This document shows positions 1-10,434 of a stretch of DNA of 64,000 nucleotides, in pieces. This stretch comes from Lysobacter sp. Root76 (lineage in GTDB: Bacteria; Pseudomonadota; Gammaproteobacteria; Xanthomonadales; Xanthomonadaceae). Under the pieces are notes generated by a model. It had not been told where the DNA came from and ran no database searches. It saw only the letters and a program-made list of their open reading frames with translations. Numbering within the stretch: the first letter of the stretch is position 1; every line of letters starts with the position of its first letter. The DNA lies in assembly GCF_001428685.1 (NCBI RefSeq), contig NZ_LMIK01000001.1:1070899-1134898 (forward strand), written 5' to 3'. The translations under genes were made by a program, and so were the position numbers.

Positions 1-1284
1 TGGGGCGAAGCTTTCGAGCAGGCCTATGCCGCGGCCGAAGCCGCCGGCCTGGCGGTCAAGAAGGTCAAGGCGCGCGACATCTACGGCCGCATGATGCGGA
101 CCCTGGCGCAGACCGGCAACGGCTGGATGAACTTCAAGGACAAGTCCAACCGCGCCTCCAACCAGACCCTGCGCGACGGCAACGTCATCCACTTGTCCAA
201 CCTGTGCACCGAAATCCTCGAGGTCACCTCGCAGGACGAGACCGCGGTGTGCAACCTGGGCTCGATCAACCTCTCCCACCACGTCGAGATGTACGAAGAC
301 GGCAAGGGCGCTTTCGATTTCGACAAGCTCGCCGAAACCGTGCGCCTGGCCGTGCGCCAGCTCGACCGCGTGATCGACCTGAACTTCTACCCGATCGAGA
401 CCGCGCGCCGCGCCAATCTGAAGTGGCGCCCGGTCGGCCTGGGCTCGATGGGCCTGCAGGACGTGTTCTTCAAGCTGCGCCTGGCGTTCGACTCCGAGGC
501 CGCGCGCAAGCTGTCGCAGGACATCGCCGAGGCGATCTACTTCCACGCCCTGTCGGCCTCGAACGAACTCGCGCTGGAACACGGCCGCCATCCCGGCTTC
601 GACGACACCCGCGCCAGCATCGGCGAGCTGCAGTTCGAAGCCTGGGGCGTGACCCCGTCGCAGCCCGAGCGCTGGGACGCGCTGCGCCAGCGCATCGCCG
701 AACACGGCCTGCGCAACTCGCTGCTGATCGCGATCGCGCCGACCGCGACCATCGCCTCGATCGCCGGCTGCTACGAATGCATCGAGCCGCAGGTGTCCAA
801 CCTGTTCAAGCGCGAAACGCTGTCCGGCGACTTCCTGGTGGTCAACAAATACCTGGTCGAGGAGCTCAAGAAGCTCGGCCTGTGGACGGCGGAGATGCGC
901 GACCGAATCAAGATGGCCGAAGGCTCGATCCAGTCCGTGCACGAAGTGCCCGAGTCGCTGCGCCAGGTCTACCGCACCGCCTGGGAACTGCCGATGCGCT
1001 CGCTGATCGACATGGCCGCCGAGCGCGGCGCCTACATCGACCAGAGCCAGTCGCTGAACCTGTTCATCGAAAGCCCGAACATCGGCCAGCTCAGCTCGAT
1101 GTACATGTACGCCTGGAAGAAGGGCCTGAAGACCACCTACTACCTGCGTTCGCGCCCGGCCACCAAGATCGCCAAGAGCACGGTCAGCGCTCCGGTGGCG
1201 GCAACGCCGAAGCCGGAATACACCGCGGACGAAGCGATCGCCTGCTCGCTGGAAAACCCCGAGTCCTGCGAAGCCTGTCAGTAG
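1..1284 (+). CDS. nrdA: Ribonucleoside-diphosphate reductase, class Ia large (alpha) subunit, 5'-truncated by window edge
   Basis: NrdA reduces ribonucleoside diphosphates to deoxyribonucleotides in the cytoplasm together with the radical-bearing NrdB. The reading frame is open from base 1, so the N-terminal ATP-cone and start lie outside the window; 427 codons plus stop are visible. Counting from the first codon here, the active-site motif N-L-C-T-E is at residues 67-71, with the second redox cysteine at 84 (AVCNLG). A phosphate-binding PTATIAS motif follows in the middle, the YY radical-transfer pair is at 380-381 (TTYYLRS), and the C-terminal thioredoxin-reactive pair is CEAC, three codons before the stop. 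nrdB follows after a 486-bp gap that holds an oppositely oriented gene. Family assignment is secure; only the truncation is an artefact. Confidence 0.97.
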   Translation, partial: WGEAFEQAYAAAEAAGLAVKKVKARDIYGRMMRTLAQTGNGWMNFKDKSNRASNQTLRDGNVIHLSNLCTEILEVTSQDETAVCNLGSINLSHHVEMYEDGKGAFDFDKLAETVRLAVRQLDRVIDLNFYPIETARRANLKWRPVGLGSMGLQDVFFKLRLAFDSEAARKLSQDIAEAIYFHALSASNELALEHGRHPGFDDTRASIGELQFEAWGVTPSQPERWDALRQRIAEHGLRNSLLIAIAPTATIASIAGCYECIEPQVSNLFKRETLSGDFLVVNKYLVEELKKLGLWTAEMRDRIKMAEGSIQSVHEVPESLRQVYRTAWELPMRSLIDMAAERGAYIDQSQSLNLFIESPNIGQLSSMYMYAWKKGLKTTYYLRSRPATKIAKSTVSAPVAATPKPEYTADEAIACSLENPESCEACQ

Positions 1285-1311
1285 TTGCGGGGGAACTAGA
1301 AGGGAGAGGAA

Positions 1312-1704
1312 CTAGCAACGAGTGCCTGAGCCTGGAGGGCCGCCGATGCTTGGCGGACCTCTCACTGTTCTGCGCAACGAGGTAAGCATTCGGCCGACCT
1401 CGTCGACCAGGGCAAGGGCCTCCGCCAGTTTCTGGCCGTCGAGCCAACCAAGTCGCACGCAAAGCAGCATTTGCGTATGCACTTCGGCAAGCGATCCATG
1501 CGCGACCGCCAGGAACTGAGCCTTTTCCTTGCGGGACTCTCGCGTCCACCCTTCTGCGATGTTGCTGGGAACGGAGATTGCGGCCCTCGTCATCTGCAGC
1601 CTCACGCCGTATCGCTCCTCCACCGGCAATCTCGCCGCATTCATACAAACCAGCTCCGCCAGCCGCATGGACTTGATCCAAACCAATGCTCCCCGGTAGT
1701 GCAT
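1312..1704 (-). CDS. Four-helix-bundle protein (23S rRNA intervening-sequence protein family)
   Basis: This 130-residue protein matches the small all-helical family first found encoded in 23S rRNA intervening sequences. It shows the family order: an N-terminal L-x-V-W segment (ALVWIKSM), then RYGVRLQMTRAAISVPSNIAEG, of which AISVPSNIAEG is the hallmark, then R-ES-R-KE, then a GSLAEV helix. Biochemical function of the family is unknown. I choose the ATG at 1704 because homology starts there; an upstream GTG at 1743 would add 13 unrelated residues. The gene lies on the minus strand between nrdA and nrdB, an odd place for it, since it separates two genes that are usually adjacent. The C-terminal 15 residues (Gly/Pro-rich) are encoded by an imperfect palindrome. 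It could be a mobile passenger; no inverted repeats or target duplication are evident. Confidence 0.85.
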   Translation of the reverse strand: MHYRGALVWIKSMRLAELVCMNAARLPVEERYGVRLQMTRAAISVPSNIAEGWTRESRKEKAQFLAVAHGSLAEVHTQMLLCVRLGWLDGQKLAEALALVDEVGRMLTSLRRTVRGPPSIGGPPGSGTRC

Positions 1705-1770
1705 GCCGTCGCTTCGTGTTCGCCTCAAGCTTGACCGCACCACTGCCTTTCATATGTCGGAAAACCGCCC

Positions 1771-2823
1771 ATGTCCATGTCAGCCAAAGCCCTTCCCGTT
1801 ACTGATTCCTCCCTACTAGTTCCCAAGCTCCTGGACCCCGGTTTCGATCTCACCCTGCGGCCGATGCGCTATCCGCATTTCTACGAGATGTACCGCGACG
1901 CGATCCGCAACACCTGGACCGTCGAAGAGGTCGATTTCTCGCAGGACGTCAACGACCTCAAGCACAAGTTCGGCCCGGCCGAGCGCCATCTGGTCGAGCG
2001 CCTGGTCGCGTTCTTCGCCACCGGCGACAGCATCGTCGCCAACAACCTGGTGCTGAACCTCTACCAGCACATCAACGCGCCGGAAGCGCGCATGTACCTG
2101 TCGCGGCAGCTGTACGAAGAAGCGCTGCACGTGCAGTTCTACCTGACCCTGCTCGACACCTACCTGCCCGATCCGAACGAGCGCGCCAAGGCCTTCGACG
2201 CGGTCGAGAACATCCCTTCGATCCGGGCCAAGGCCGAGTTCTGTTTCCGCTGGATCGATTCGGTGCAGGACCTCAAGCGCATCGAGACCCGCGAGCAGCG
2301 CCGCCAGTTCCTGCTCAACCTGATCTGCTTCGCCGGCTGCATCGAAGGCCTGTTCTTCTTCGCCGCCTTCGCCTATGTCTACTATCTGCGTTCGCGCGGC
2401 CTGCTCAACGGCCTGGCCTCGGGCACCAACTGGGTGTTCCGCGACGAAAGCTGCCACATGGCCTTCGCCTTCGAAGTCATCCGCACCGCGCGCGAGGAGG
2501 AGCCCGACCTGTTCGACGCCGATCTGCGCGCGCAGGTGGTGAAGATGTTCGAGGATGCGGTGGATTGCGAGCTGCAGTTCGCCCAGGACGTGCTGTCCGG
2601 CGGCGTGGTCGGCCTGTCGCTGAAGGACATGCGCCAGTACCTGGAGTACTGCGCCGACCAGCGCATGGCGCAGCTCGGCATGCCCAAGCATTTCGGCTCG
2701 ACCAACCCCTTCGGCTTCATGGACCTGCAGGACGTGCAGGAAGTGACCAACTTCTTCGAACGCCGGGTCTCGGCCTACCAGGTCGGCGTGCAGGGCGAAG
2801 TGGCGTTCGACGAGGCGTTCTGA
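1771..2823 (+). CDS. nrdB: Ribonucleoside-diphosphate reductase, class Ia small (beta) subunit
   Basis: NrdB carries the di-iron centre and tyrosyl radical that start catalysis in NrdA. The 350-residue protein has the expected ferritin-like fold signature: first iron ligand D86 (TGDSIVANN), then E117 and H120 in EEALHVQFY, with the radical tyrosine at 124, spaced as E-x-x-H-x-x-x-Y exactly like the Escherichia coli E115/H118/Y122 set. A second ligand cluster follows in the GCIEG and RDESCHMAF helices. The C-terminal acidic-aromatic tail FDEAF fits the peptide that docks on NrdA. Two in-frame ATGs (1771, 1777) are possible starts. The protein is complete and of typical length. Confidence 0.97.
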   Translation: MSMSAKALPVTDSSLLVPKLLDPGFDLTLRPMRYPHFYEMYRDAIRNTWTVEEVDFSQDVNDLKHKFGPAERHLVERLVAFFATGDSIVANNLVLNLYQHINAPEARMYLSRQLYEEALHVQFYLTLLDTYLPDPNERAKAFDAVENIPSIRAKAEFCFRWIDSVQDLKRIETREQRRQFLLNLICFAGCIEGLFFFAAFAYVYYLRSRGLLNGLASGTNWVFRDESCHMAFAFEVIRTAREEEPDLFDADLRAQVVKMFEDAVDCELQFAQDVLSGGVVGLSLKDMRQYLEYCADQRMAQLGMPKHFGSTNPFGFMDLQDVQEVTNFFERRVSAYQVGVQGEVAFDEAF

Positions 2824-2871
2824 GGACATCGAAGTGCGCCTCTCCGCTCAAAGCCCCCCGAAGATCAAAAG

Positions 2872-2986
2872 CCCCTCACCCTAGCCCTCTCCCGCAAGCG
2901 GGAGAGGGAACAGTTCGCCGCGGCGCCGCTCTCATCGCTGAATAAAGCCCCTCTCCCGCTTGCGGGAGAGGGGTTGGGGTGAGGGG
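2872..2986. repeat. Inverted pair of GC-rich palindromic repeat elements (family A, copy set 1)
   Basis: Two about 38-bp arms (2872-2909 and 2948-2986) are inverted copies of each other. Each arm itself contains the palindrome CTCTCCCGCAAGCGGGAGAG next to a CCCTCACCC block. The whole can fold into a large cruciform or RNA hairpin. It lies directly downstream of nrdB and could act as terminator or RNA stabiliser; that role is inferred. Confidence 0.85.
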
Positions 2987-3044
2987 ATGAGCGCCAAAGG
3001 CGCGAATGCCTTTGCTCTCGTTCCCCCTATTGAAGATCAAAAGC

Positions 3045-3176
3045 CCCCTCACCCTAGCCCTCTCCCGCAAGCGGGAGAGGGAACGGTTCGCCGCGGCGCC
3101 ACTCTCATCGCTAAAGCCCCTCTCCCGCCTGCGGCGCCCGAAGGGTGTGCAAGGCTGAGAGGGGTTGGGGTGAGGG
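3045..3176. repeat. Inverted pair of family A repeat elements (copy set 2, degenerate right arm)
   Basis: The left arm and following spacer repeat the 2860-2939 segment almost base for base over about 80 bp, so this is a direct duplication of set 1. The right arm has the same CCCCTCTCCCGC start and GGGGTTGGGGTGAGGG end, but its internal palindrome is split by about 20 extra bases. With set 1 it fills the 400-bp nrdB-thioesterase gap, in which I see no gene. Confidence 0.8.
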
Positions 3177-3222
3177 CCGCTGCGACGCCACTCTCGTCGC
3201 TTATCTCCAACACACAAGCCCC

Positions 3223-3597
3223 ATGACCGAAGCCCGCATCATCGAAATCGTCTTCCCCGACCACACCAACCACCTCGGCACCCTGTTCGGCGGCCAGGCG
3301 CTGGCGTGGATGGACAAGGCCGCGTTCGTCGCCGCCTCGCGCTACGCGCGCCGCACGGTGGTGACCGCGCGTTCGGAACAGATCGACTTCCATACCGCCG
3401 TGCCCAAAGGCGCGCTGGTCGAACTGATCGCGCGCGTGGTCTCGGTGGGGCGCACCTCGATGCAGGTCGAGGTGGAGATGCACAGCGAAGACCTGCTCAG
3501 CGGCGAGTCGCAGCTGGCCACGCGCGGCCGTTTCACCATGATCGCGCTGGATCGCGAGGGCGTGCCGACGCCGGTGCCGCCGTATCCGGAAGATTGA
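3223..3597 (+). CDS. Acyl-CoA thioesterase, hotdog fold (YciA/BACH type)
   Basis: The 124-residue protein hydrolyses acyl-CoA thioesters to free acid and CoA, judging by family. The hotdog signature is clear near the N-terminus: N16-H17 followed by L-G-T-L-F-G-G at 18-24 and the long central helix ALAWMDKAAFVAASR. A second conserved block, VTARSEQIDFHTAVPKG, follows as in YciA-type enzymes. I choose the ATG at 3223 since the frame upstream is repeat DNA. Chain-length preference cannot be read from sequence. It stands alone between repeat DNA and the oppositely oriented gapA. Confidence 0.88.
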   Translation: MTEARIIEIVFPDHTNHLGTLFGGQALAWMDKAAFVAASRYARRTVVTARSEQIDFHTAVPKGALVELIARVVSVGRTSMQVEVEMHSEDLLSGESQLATRGRFTMIALDREGVPTPVPPYPED

Positions 3598-3780
3598 CGC
3601 GCCTGCGCCGATCAGCATCTTGGTCGAGATCGGCAGGAACTTGCGCAGGTCGTTGAGCTGCGAGTCCAGCTCATGATTCAGCGACGGCCGCGACCTGAGC
3701 CGACGACGGCTCTTCCTGCGGGCTGGGGAAGACTCGGGACCGCTACGTGCTCGACCTTCCGAAGAAGACGTCACAAAGAA

Positions 3781-3804
3781 AAAGCCCCGCAACCGCGGGG
3801 CTTT
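3781..3804 (-). terminator. Rho-independent terminator of gapA
   Basis: A perfect 10-bp stem AAAGCCCCGC/GCGGGGCTTT with a four-base loop, followed on the minus strand by a T-rich tract (TTTCTTTG). It lies 25 bp past the gapA stop. Confidence 0.85.
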
Positions 3805-3829
3805 CTCGCATCGCCAGGACCGTCGCGGC

Positions 3830-6661
<2,832 letters not shown>

Positions 6662-6736
6662 GCGCGACGCAAAACGCCGCGCGCCGCACACCGCGCGCAG
6701 GCTCCATCGCACGGACGCCGCAGTCAGAGGAAGCCG

Positions 6737-7600
6737 ATGTCCCCGCAGGTGCAGTCCTTCCATCATGCCGACACCGGGACCTGGAGCTATCTGGTCGTGG
6801 ACCCGGCGACGTCGCAGGCCGCGATCGTCGATCCGGTGCTCGACTACGACGCGCGTTCCGGCCGCACCGGCGGCAACTCGGCGCAGGCGATCCTCGATGC
6901 TGCGCAAGCCTGCGGCGCGGACGTGCGCTGGCTGCTGGAAACCCATGCCCACGCCGACCACCTCACCGCCGCGCACTGGCTGAAGCAGCGCCTGCCGCAG
7001 GCGCGCATCGCGATCGGCCGCCGCATCCGCGAAGTGCAGCGCACCTTCGTACCGGTGCTGGGCCTGGACGCCAAGGTCGAAGCCGACGGCAGCCAGTTCG
7101 ACCACCTGTTCGAGGACGAGGAAACGTTCGCGATCGGCGAGCTGCGCGCACGCGCCATCGCGGTGCCCGGCCACACCCTCGACAGCCTGGCCTACCTGAT
7201 CGACGACGCCTTGTTCGCCGGCGACTCGCTGTTCATGCCCGACAGCGGCACCGCGCGCTGCGATTTCCCGGGCGGCGACGCGGCCATGCTGTACGCCTCG
7301 ATCCGGCACCTGTACGAACTGCCCGACGCCACCCGCGTGTTCGTCTGCCACGACTACGGCCCCGACGGCCGCGCGCCGCGCTGCGAAACCAGCATCGGCG
7401 AACAGAAGCGCGCCAACATCCACCTCCGCGACGACACCGTCGAAGCCGAGTTCGTGCGCATGCGCGAGGCCCGCGACGCGACCCTGGCGGTGCCTGCGCT
7501 AATCCTGCCGGCCTTGCAGGTCAATCTGCGCGCGGGCGCCCTGCCCGAGGCCGAAGACAACGGCGTGCGCTACCTCAAGATTCCGCTCAATCAGCTCTGA
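6737..7600 (+). CDS. Metallo-beta-lactamase-fold protein, persulfide dioxygenase (ETHE1/Blh)-like
   Basis: A 287-residue single-domain protein. The metal motif T-H-A-H-A-D-H gives H70, H72, D74 and H75; further ligands are H146 (PGHT) and D163 (AGDSLF). The mononuclear-iron pattern of ETHE1-type persulfide dioxygenases, with VDPVLDYD near the N-terminus and MPDSGTARCDFPGG, fits well. Family members oxidise glutathione persulfide to sulfite in sulfide detoxification. No rhodanese domain is attached. An AGAGGAA lies seven bases before the ATG. The next gene starts 7 bp after the stop, so it may head an operon with the molybdopterin protein and modABC. Some members are annotated as beta-lactamase-hydrolase-like. 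Confidence 0.85.
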   Translation: MSPQVQSFHHADTGTWSYLVVDPATSQAAIVDPVLDYDARSGRTGGNSAQAILDAAQACGADVRWLLETHAHADHLTAAHWLKQRLPQARIAIGRRIREVQRTFVPVLGLDAKVEADGSQFDHLFEDEETFAIGELRARAIAVPGHTLDSLAYLIDDALFAGDSLFMPDSGTARCDFPGGDAAMLYASIRHLYELPDATRVFVCHDYGPDGRAPRCETSIGEQKRANIHLRDDTVEAEFVRMREARDATLAVPALILPALQVNLRAGALPEAEDNGVRYLKIPLNQL

Positions 7601-7607
7601 GGCCGCC

Positions 7608-8123
7608 ATGAGTCCGACACGCCTGCCGCTCGCGATCGCCTGCCTGCTGATCGGGGCCGTGTCGGCCGCTGTCGCCGCGGAGCCCGAGAAGAACCCGCAC
7701 GCGCATGCTTCCGATCCGCCGCAGCGCATGGCGCCGATCGACGTGGCCCTGGACGCGGCGAAGATCGCGGGCCTGCCGCGCGTCGTCGCCACCGGCAACG
7801 CGCACGGCAAGACCCTGAGCTGCGAAGGCGTGTCGCTGGCGGCGCTGCTGCGCGCGTCCGGCGCCATGCCCGAGGAACCGCTGCGCGGGCCGCAACTGGC
7901 GCGCATGGTGGTGGTGTCGGCGCGCGACGGCTACCGCGTCGCCTACTCGCTGGCCGAACTCGACGCCAGCCTGGGCGCACGGGAGGTGGTCCTGACCGAC
8001 CGTTGCGACGGCGCCGCGCTCGGCGCGGACGACGGCCCCTGGCGCCTGATCGCGCCGGGCGAATCGCGGCCCGCGCGCTGGATCCGCCAGATCGAATCGA
8101 TCCGCGTGATCGACGCGCCCTGA
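7608..8123 (+). CDS. Small exported molybdopterin-binding (SUOX-like) domain protein
   Basis: A 171-residue precursor with a signal peptide (cleavage near VAA-EP, residue 24). The rest resembles the oxidoreductase molybdopterin-binding fold seen in short proteins encoded next to molybdate transporters: a [12 protein letters not shown] segment, then [22 protein letters not shown] and [24 protein letters not shown]. The pattern D-G-P-(W/L)-R-L is typical. No conserved cysteine ligand for molybdenum is evident beyond C in TLSCEG (about residue 67), so catalytic activity is uncertain. Position between a persulfide dioxygenase-like gene and modA suggests a link to molybdenum and sulfur redox chemistry, which is inference. 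Confidence 0.72.
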   Translation: MSPTRLPLAIACLLIGAVSAAVAAEPEKNPHAHASDPPQRMAPIDVALDAAKIAGLPRVVATGNAHGKTLSCEGVSLAALLRASGAMPEEPLRGPQLARMVVVSARDGYRVAYSLAELDASLGAREVVLTDRCDGAALGADDGPWRLIAPGESRPARWIRQIESIRVIDAP

Positions 8124-8205
8124 TCTTTCCCGCAGCGCGTCCACGCCTCTGCGCTGCAGCGGTTTCGCGCTACGCTCGCGCCGTGGCCCCTGGAGCTGTC
8201 CCCTC

Positions 8206-8994
8206 ATGATCCTGTCGCGTCGCCGCTGGCTCGCCGCGTTCTGCGCCCTCGGCCTGTCCCTGGCGGCCAGCGCCGCTGCCGCTCCGCCCAAACCCGAGCC
8301 GATCACCGTGTTCGCCGCGGCCAGCCTCAAGGAAGCGCTGGACGAAGCCGCGGTGGTCTACGAGGGCCAGACCGGTCAACCACTGCGGATGTCCTACGCC
8401 GCCAGTTCGGCGCTGGCGCGGCAGATCGAACAGGGCGCGCCGGCCGACGTGTTCGTGTCCGCCGACCTGGACTGGATGGATTACCTGCAGCAACGCAAGC
8501 TGATCGATGAGGGCAGCCGCCGCAACCTGCTCGGCAACAGCCTGGTGCTGATCGCGCCCAGGACCAGCAGCGCACAGGCGCTGACGCTGAAACCCGGCGT
8601 CGATCTGCGCCCCTTGCTCGGCGACGGCCGCCTGGCCTTGGCGCTGACCGCGAGCGTGCCGGCCGGCAAGTACGCGCGCGCCGCGTTCGAATCGCTGGGC
8701 GTGTGGCGGCAGTTGCAGCCCAGGGTCGCCGAAGCCGAAAACGTGCGCGCGGCCTTGATGCTGGTCGCGCGCGGCGAAGCGCCGCTGGGCGTGGTCTATG
8801 CCAGCGACGCGCGCGCCGAGCCGAACGTGCGCGTGCTCGCGACCTTCCCGGCCGACACCCACCCCGCCATCGTCTACCCGGTCGCGCGCATCCGCGCCAG
8901 CAAGCGCGCGCAGACGGCCGCGTTCGTGCGCTGGCTCAAGACCCCGGCGGCGGCGACGGTGTTCCGCCGCCACGGCTTCGCGGTCCTGGACTGA
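8206..8994 (+). CDS. modA: Molybdate ABC transporter, periplasmic substrate-binding protein
   Basis: ModA captures molybdate in the periplasm and delivers it to ModB/ModC. The 262-residue precursor has an N-terminal signal (residues 1-26, with a twin-arginine-like RRRW but a Sec-type core). The mature start [15 protein letters not shown] is the classic ModA opening, with the SL pair contributing to oxyanion binding. [24 protein letters not shown] and the VYASDA segment near the end give the rest of the ligand pocket. Followed 13 bp later by modB and then modC, in the usual order. Confidence 0.95.
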   Translation: MILSRRRWLAAFCALGLSLAASAAAAPPKPEPITVFAAASLKEALDEAAVVYEGQTGQPLRMSYAASSALARQIEQGAPADVFVSADLDWMDYLQQRKLIDEGSRRNLLGNSLVLIAPRTSSAQALTLKPGVDLRPLLGDGRLALALTASVPAGKYARAAFESLGVWRQLQPRVAEAENVRAALMLVARGEAPLGVVYASDARAEPNVRVLATFPADTHPAIVYPVARIRASKRAQTAAFVRWLKTPAAATVFRRHGFAVLD

Positions 8995-9007
8995 GCGCGG
9001 CCGGCGC

Positions 9008-9700
9008 ATGTTCGACTTCAGCCCAGCCGAACTGACGGCGATCGCACTGAGCCTCAAGGTCGCGACCGTGGCGGTGCTGGCCAGCCTGCCCTTGGGCGTG
9101 GCGATGGGCTGGCTGCTCGCGCGCAAACGCTTTCCCGGCAAGCTCTTGCTCGACGCGCTGCTGCATCTGCCGCTGGTGCTGCCGCCGGTGGTGACCGGCT
9201 ACGTGCTGCTGATTCTGTTCGGCTCGCAGGGGCCGATCGGGCGGTTCCTGTCCGATTGGTTCGGCGTGAGCTTCGCGTTCCGCTGGACCGGCGCGGCGCT
9301 GGCCTGCGCGATCATGGGTTTCCCGCTGATGGTGCGCGCGATCCGGCTCTCGATCGAAGCGGTCGACCGCCGCCTGGAGCAGGCCGCCGCGACCCTGGGC
9401 GCGAACCCCTGGCGGGTGTTCTTCGGCATGACTCTGCCGCTGGCCCTGCCCGGCGTGATCGCCGGCGCCGTGCTCGGTTTCGCCAAGGCATTGGGCGAGT
9501 TCGGCGCCACCATCACCTTCGTGTCCAACATCCCCGGCGAAACCCAGACCCTGTCGTCGGCGATCTACGGCCTGCTGCAGGTGCCCGGCGCCGAATCCGG
9601 GCTGTGGCGGCTGACCGTGGTCGCGGTCGCGATCTCGTTCGGCGCGGTACTGCTGTCGGAATGGCTGGTGCAGCGCCAGCGCCGCGAGACGCAGGCATGA
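9008..9700 (+). CDS. modB: Molybdate ABC transporter permease
   Basis: Inner-membrane permease of the molybdate importer. The 230-residue protein has five to six hydrophobic segments and the cytoplasmic EAA loop (about residues 118-140, EQAAATLGANPWRVFFGMTLP), which contacts ModC. Length and motifs are normal. The ATG at 9008 lies 13 bp after the modA stop, and the stop overlaps the modC start as ATGA, indicating translational coupling. Confidence 0.95.
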   Translation: MFDFSPAELTAIALSLKVATVAVLASLPLGVAMGWLLARKRFPGKLLLDALLHLPLVLPPVVTGYVLLILFGSQGPIGRFLSDWFGVSFAFRWTGAALACAIMGFPLMVRAIRLSIEAVDRRLEQAAATLGANPWRVFFGMTLPLALPGVIAGAVLGFAKALGEFGATITFVSNIPGETQTLSSAIYGLLQVPGAESGLWRLTVVAVAISFGAVLLSEWLVQRQRRETQA

Positions 9701-10353
9701 GCGCCGCGCCGACCTATCTGCTCGACTTCAGCCTGCGGCGCGGCGCGTTCGAGCGCAGCGTGAGCATCCGCAGCGAACGCCGGGTGATCGCCCTGGTCGG
9801 CGACTCGGGCGCCGGCAAGACCTCGCTGCTGCACGCCATCGCCGGCCTGCTGCGGCCGCAGCGCGGACGCATCGAGATCGGCGGGCGCTGCCTGTTCGAT
9901 GCCGCCGCCGGCATCGACCTGCCTGCGCATCGGCGCCGGATCGGCTACGTGTTCCAGGACGCGCGCCTGTTCCCGCACCTGGATGTGCGCCGCAACCTGC
10001 TCTACGGCCTGCACGGCGACGCCCGGGCCGCGCCGCGGTTCCAGTTCGACGCCGTCGTCGACCTGCTGGGCATCGATGCCTTGCTGTCGCGTTCCACCGC
10101 CGGCCTGTCGGGCGGTGAGATGCAGCGCGTGGCCCTGGGCCGCGCGCTGCTGTCGCAGCCGCAGATCTTGCTGCTGGACGAACCGCTGTCGATGCTGGAC
10201 ATGAACCGCCGCGACGAGCTGCTGCCGTACCTGCAGCGGGTGCGCGACGAGATCGCGCTGCCGATGATCTACGTCAGCCACTACCCGGACGAAGTGCGCC
10301 GGATCGCCGACGAGGTCCACATCGTCGGCGATGGATCGCAACGCACTGCCTAG
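9697..10353 (+). CDS. modC: Molybdate ABC transporter ATP-binding protein, short form without Mop domain
   Basis: ATPase of the molybdate importer. The 218-residue product has Walker A GDSGAGKT (35-42), Q-loop Q87, signature LSGGEMQRVALGRAL from 137, Walker B LLLDEP with E162, and the switch histidine in VSHYPDEV. It stops about 15 residues after that region, so the C-terminal TOBE/Mop molybdate-sensing domain of the about 350-residue E. coli ModC is absent. The frame ends at a clean TAG, and I see no Mop-like coding downstream before the convergent M56 gene. Transport function should be intact; the cytoplasmic feedback domain is missing. Confidence 0.92.
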   Translation: MSAAPTYLLDFSLRRGAFERSVSIRSERRVIALVGDSGAGKTSLLHAIAGLLRPQRGRIEIGGRCLFDAAAGIDLPAHRRRIGYVFQDARLFPHLDVRRNLLYGLHGDARAAPRFQFDAVVDLLGIDALLSRSTAGLSGGEMQRVALGRALLSQPQILLLDEPLSMLDMNRRDELLPYLQRVRDEIALPMIYVSHYPDEVRRIADEVHIVGDGSQRTA

Positions 10354-10434
10354 CCTGCACTGGAACGCACCACAGCCGCGCTTGGATCAGCCCTGCCCGA
10401 CCTGGATCGGGTACGGCGGCGGCGACAACGCGCC

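Noticed and set aside
6737..7600. True metallo-beta-lactamase resistance gene
   Set aside because: No signal peptide; the sequence around the metal site and VDPVLDYD fit ETHE1/Blh enzymes instead.
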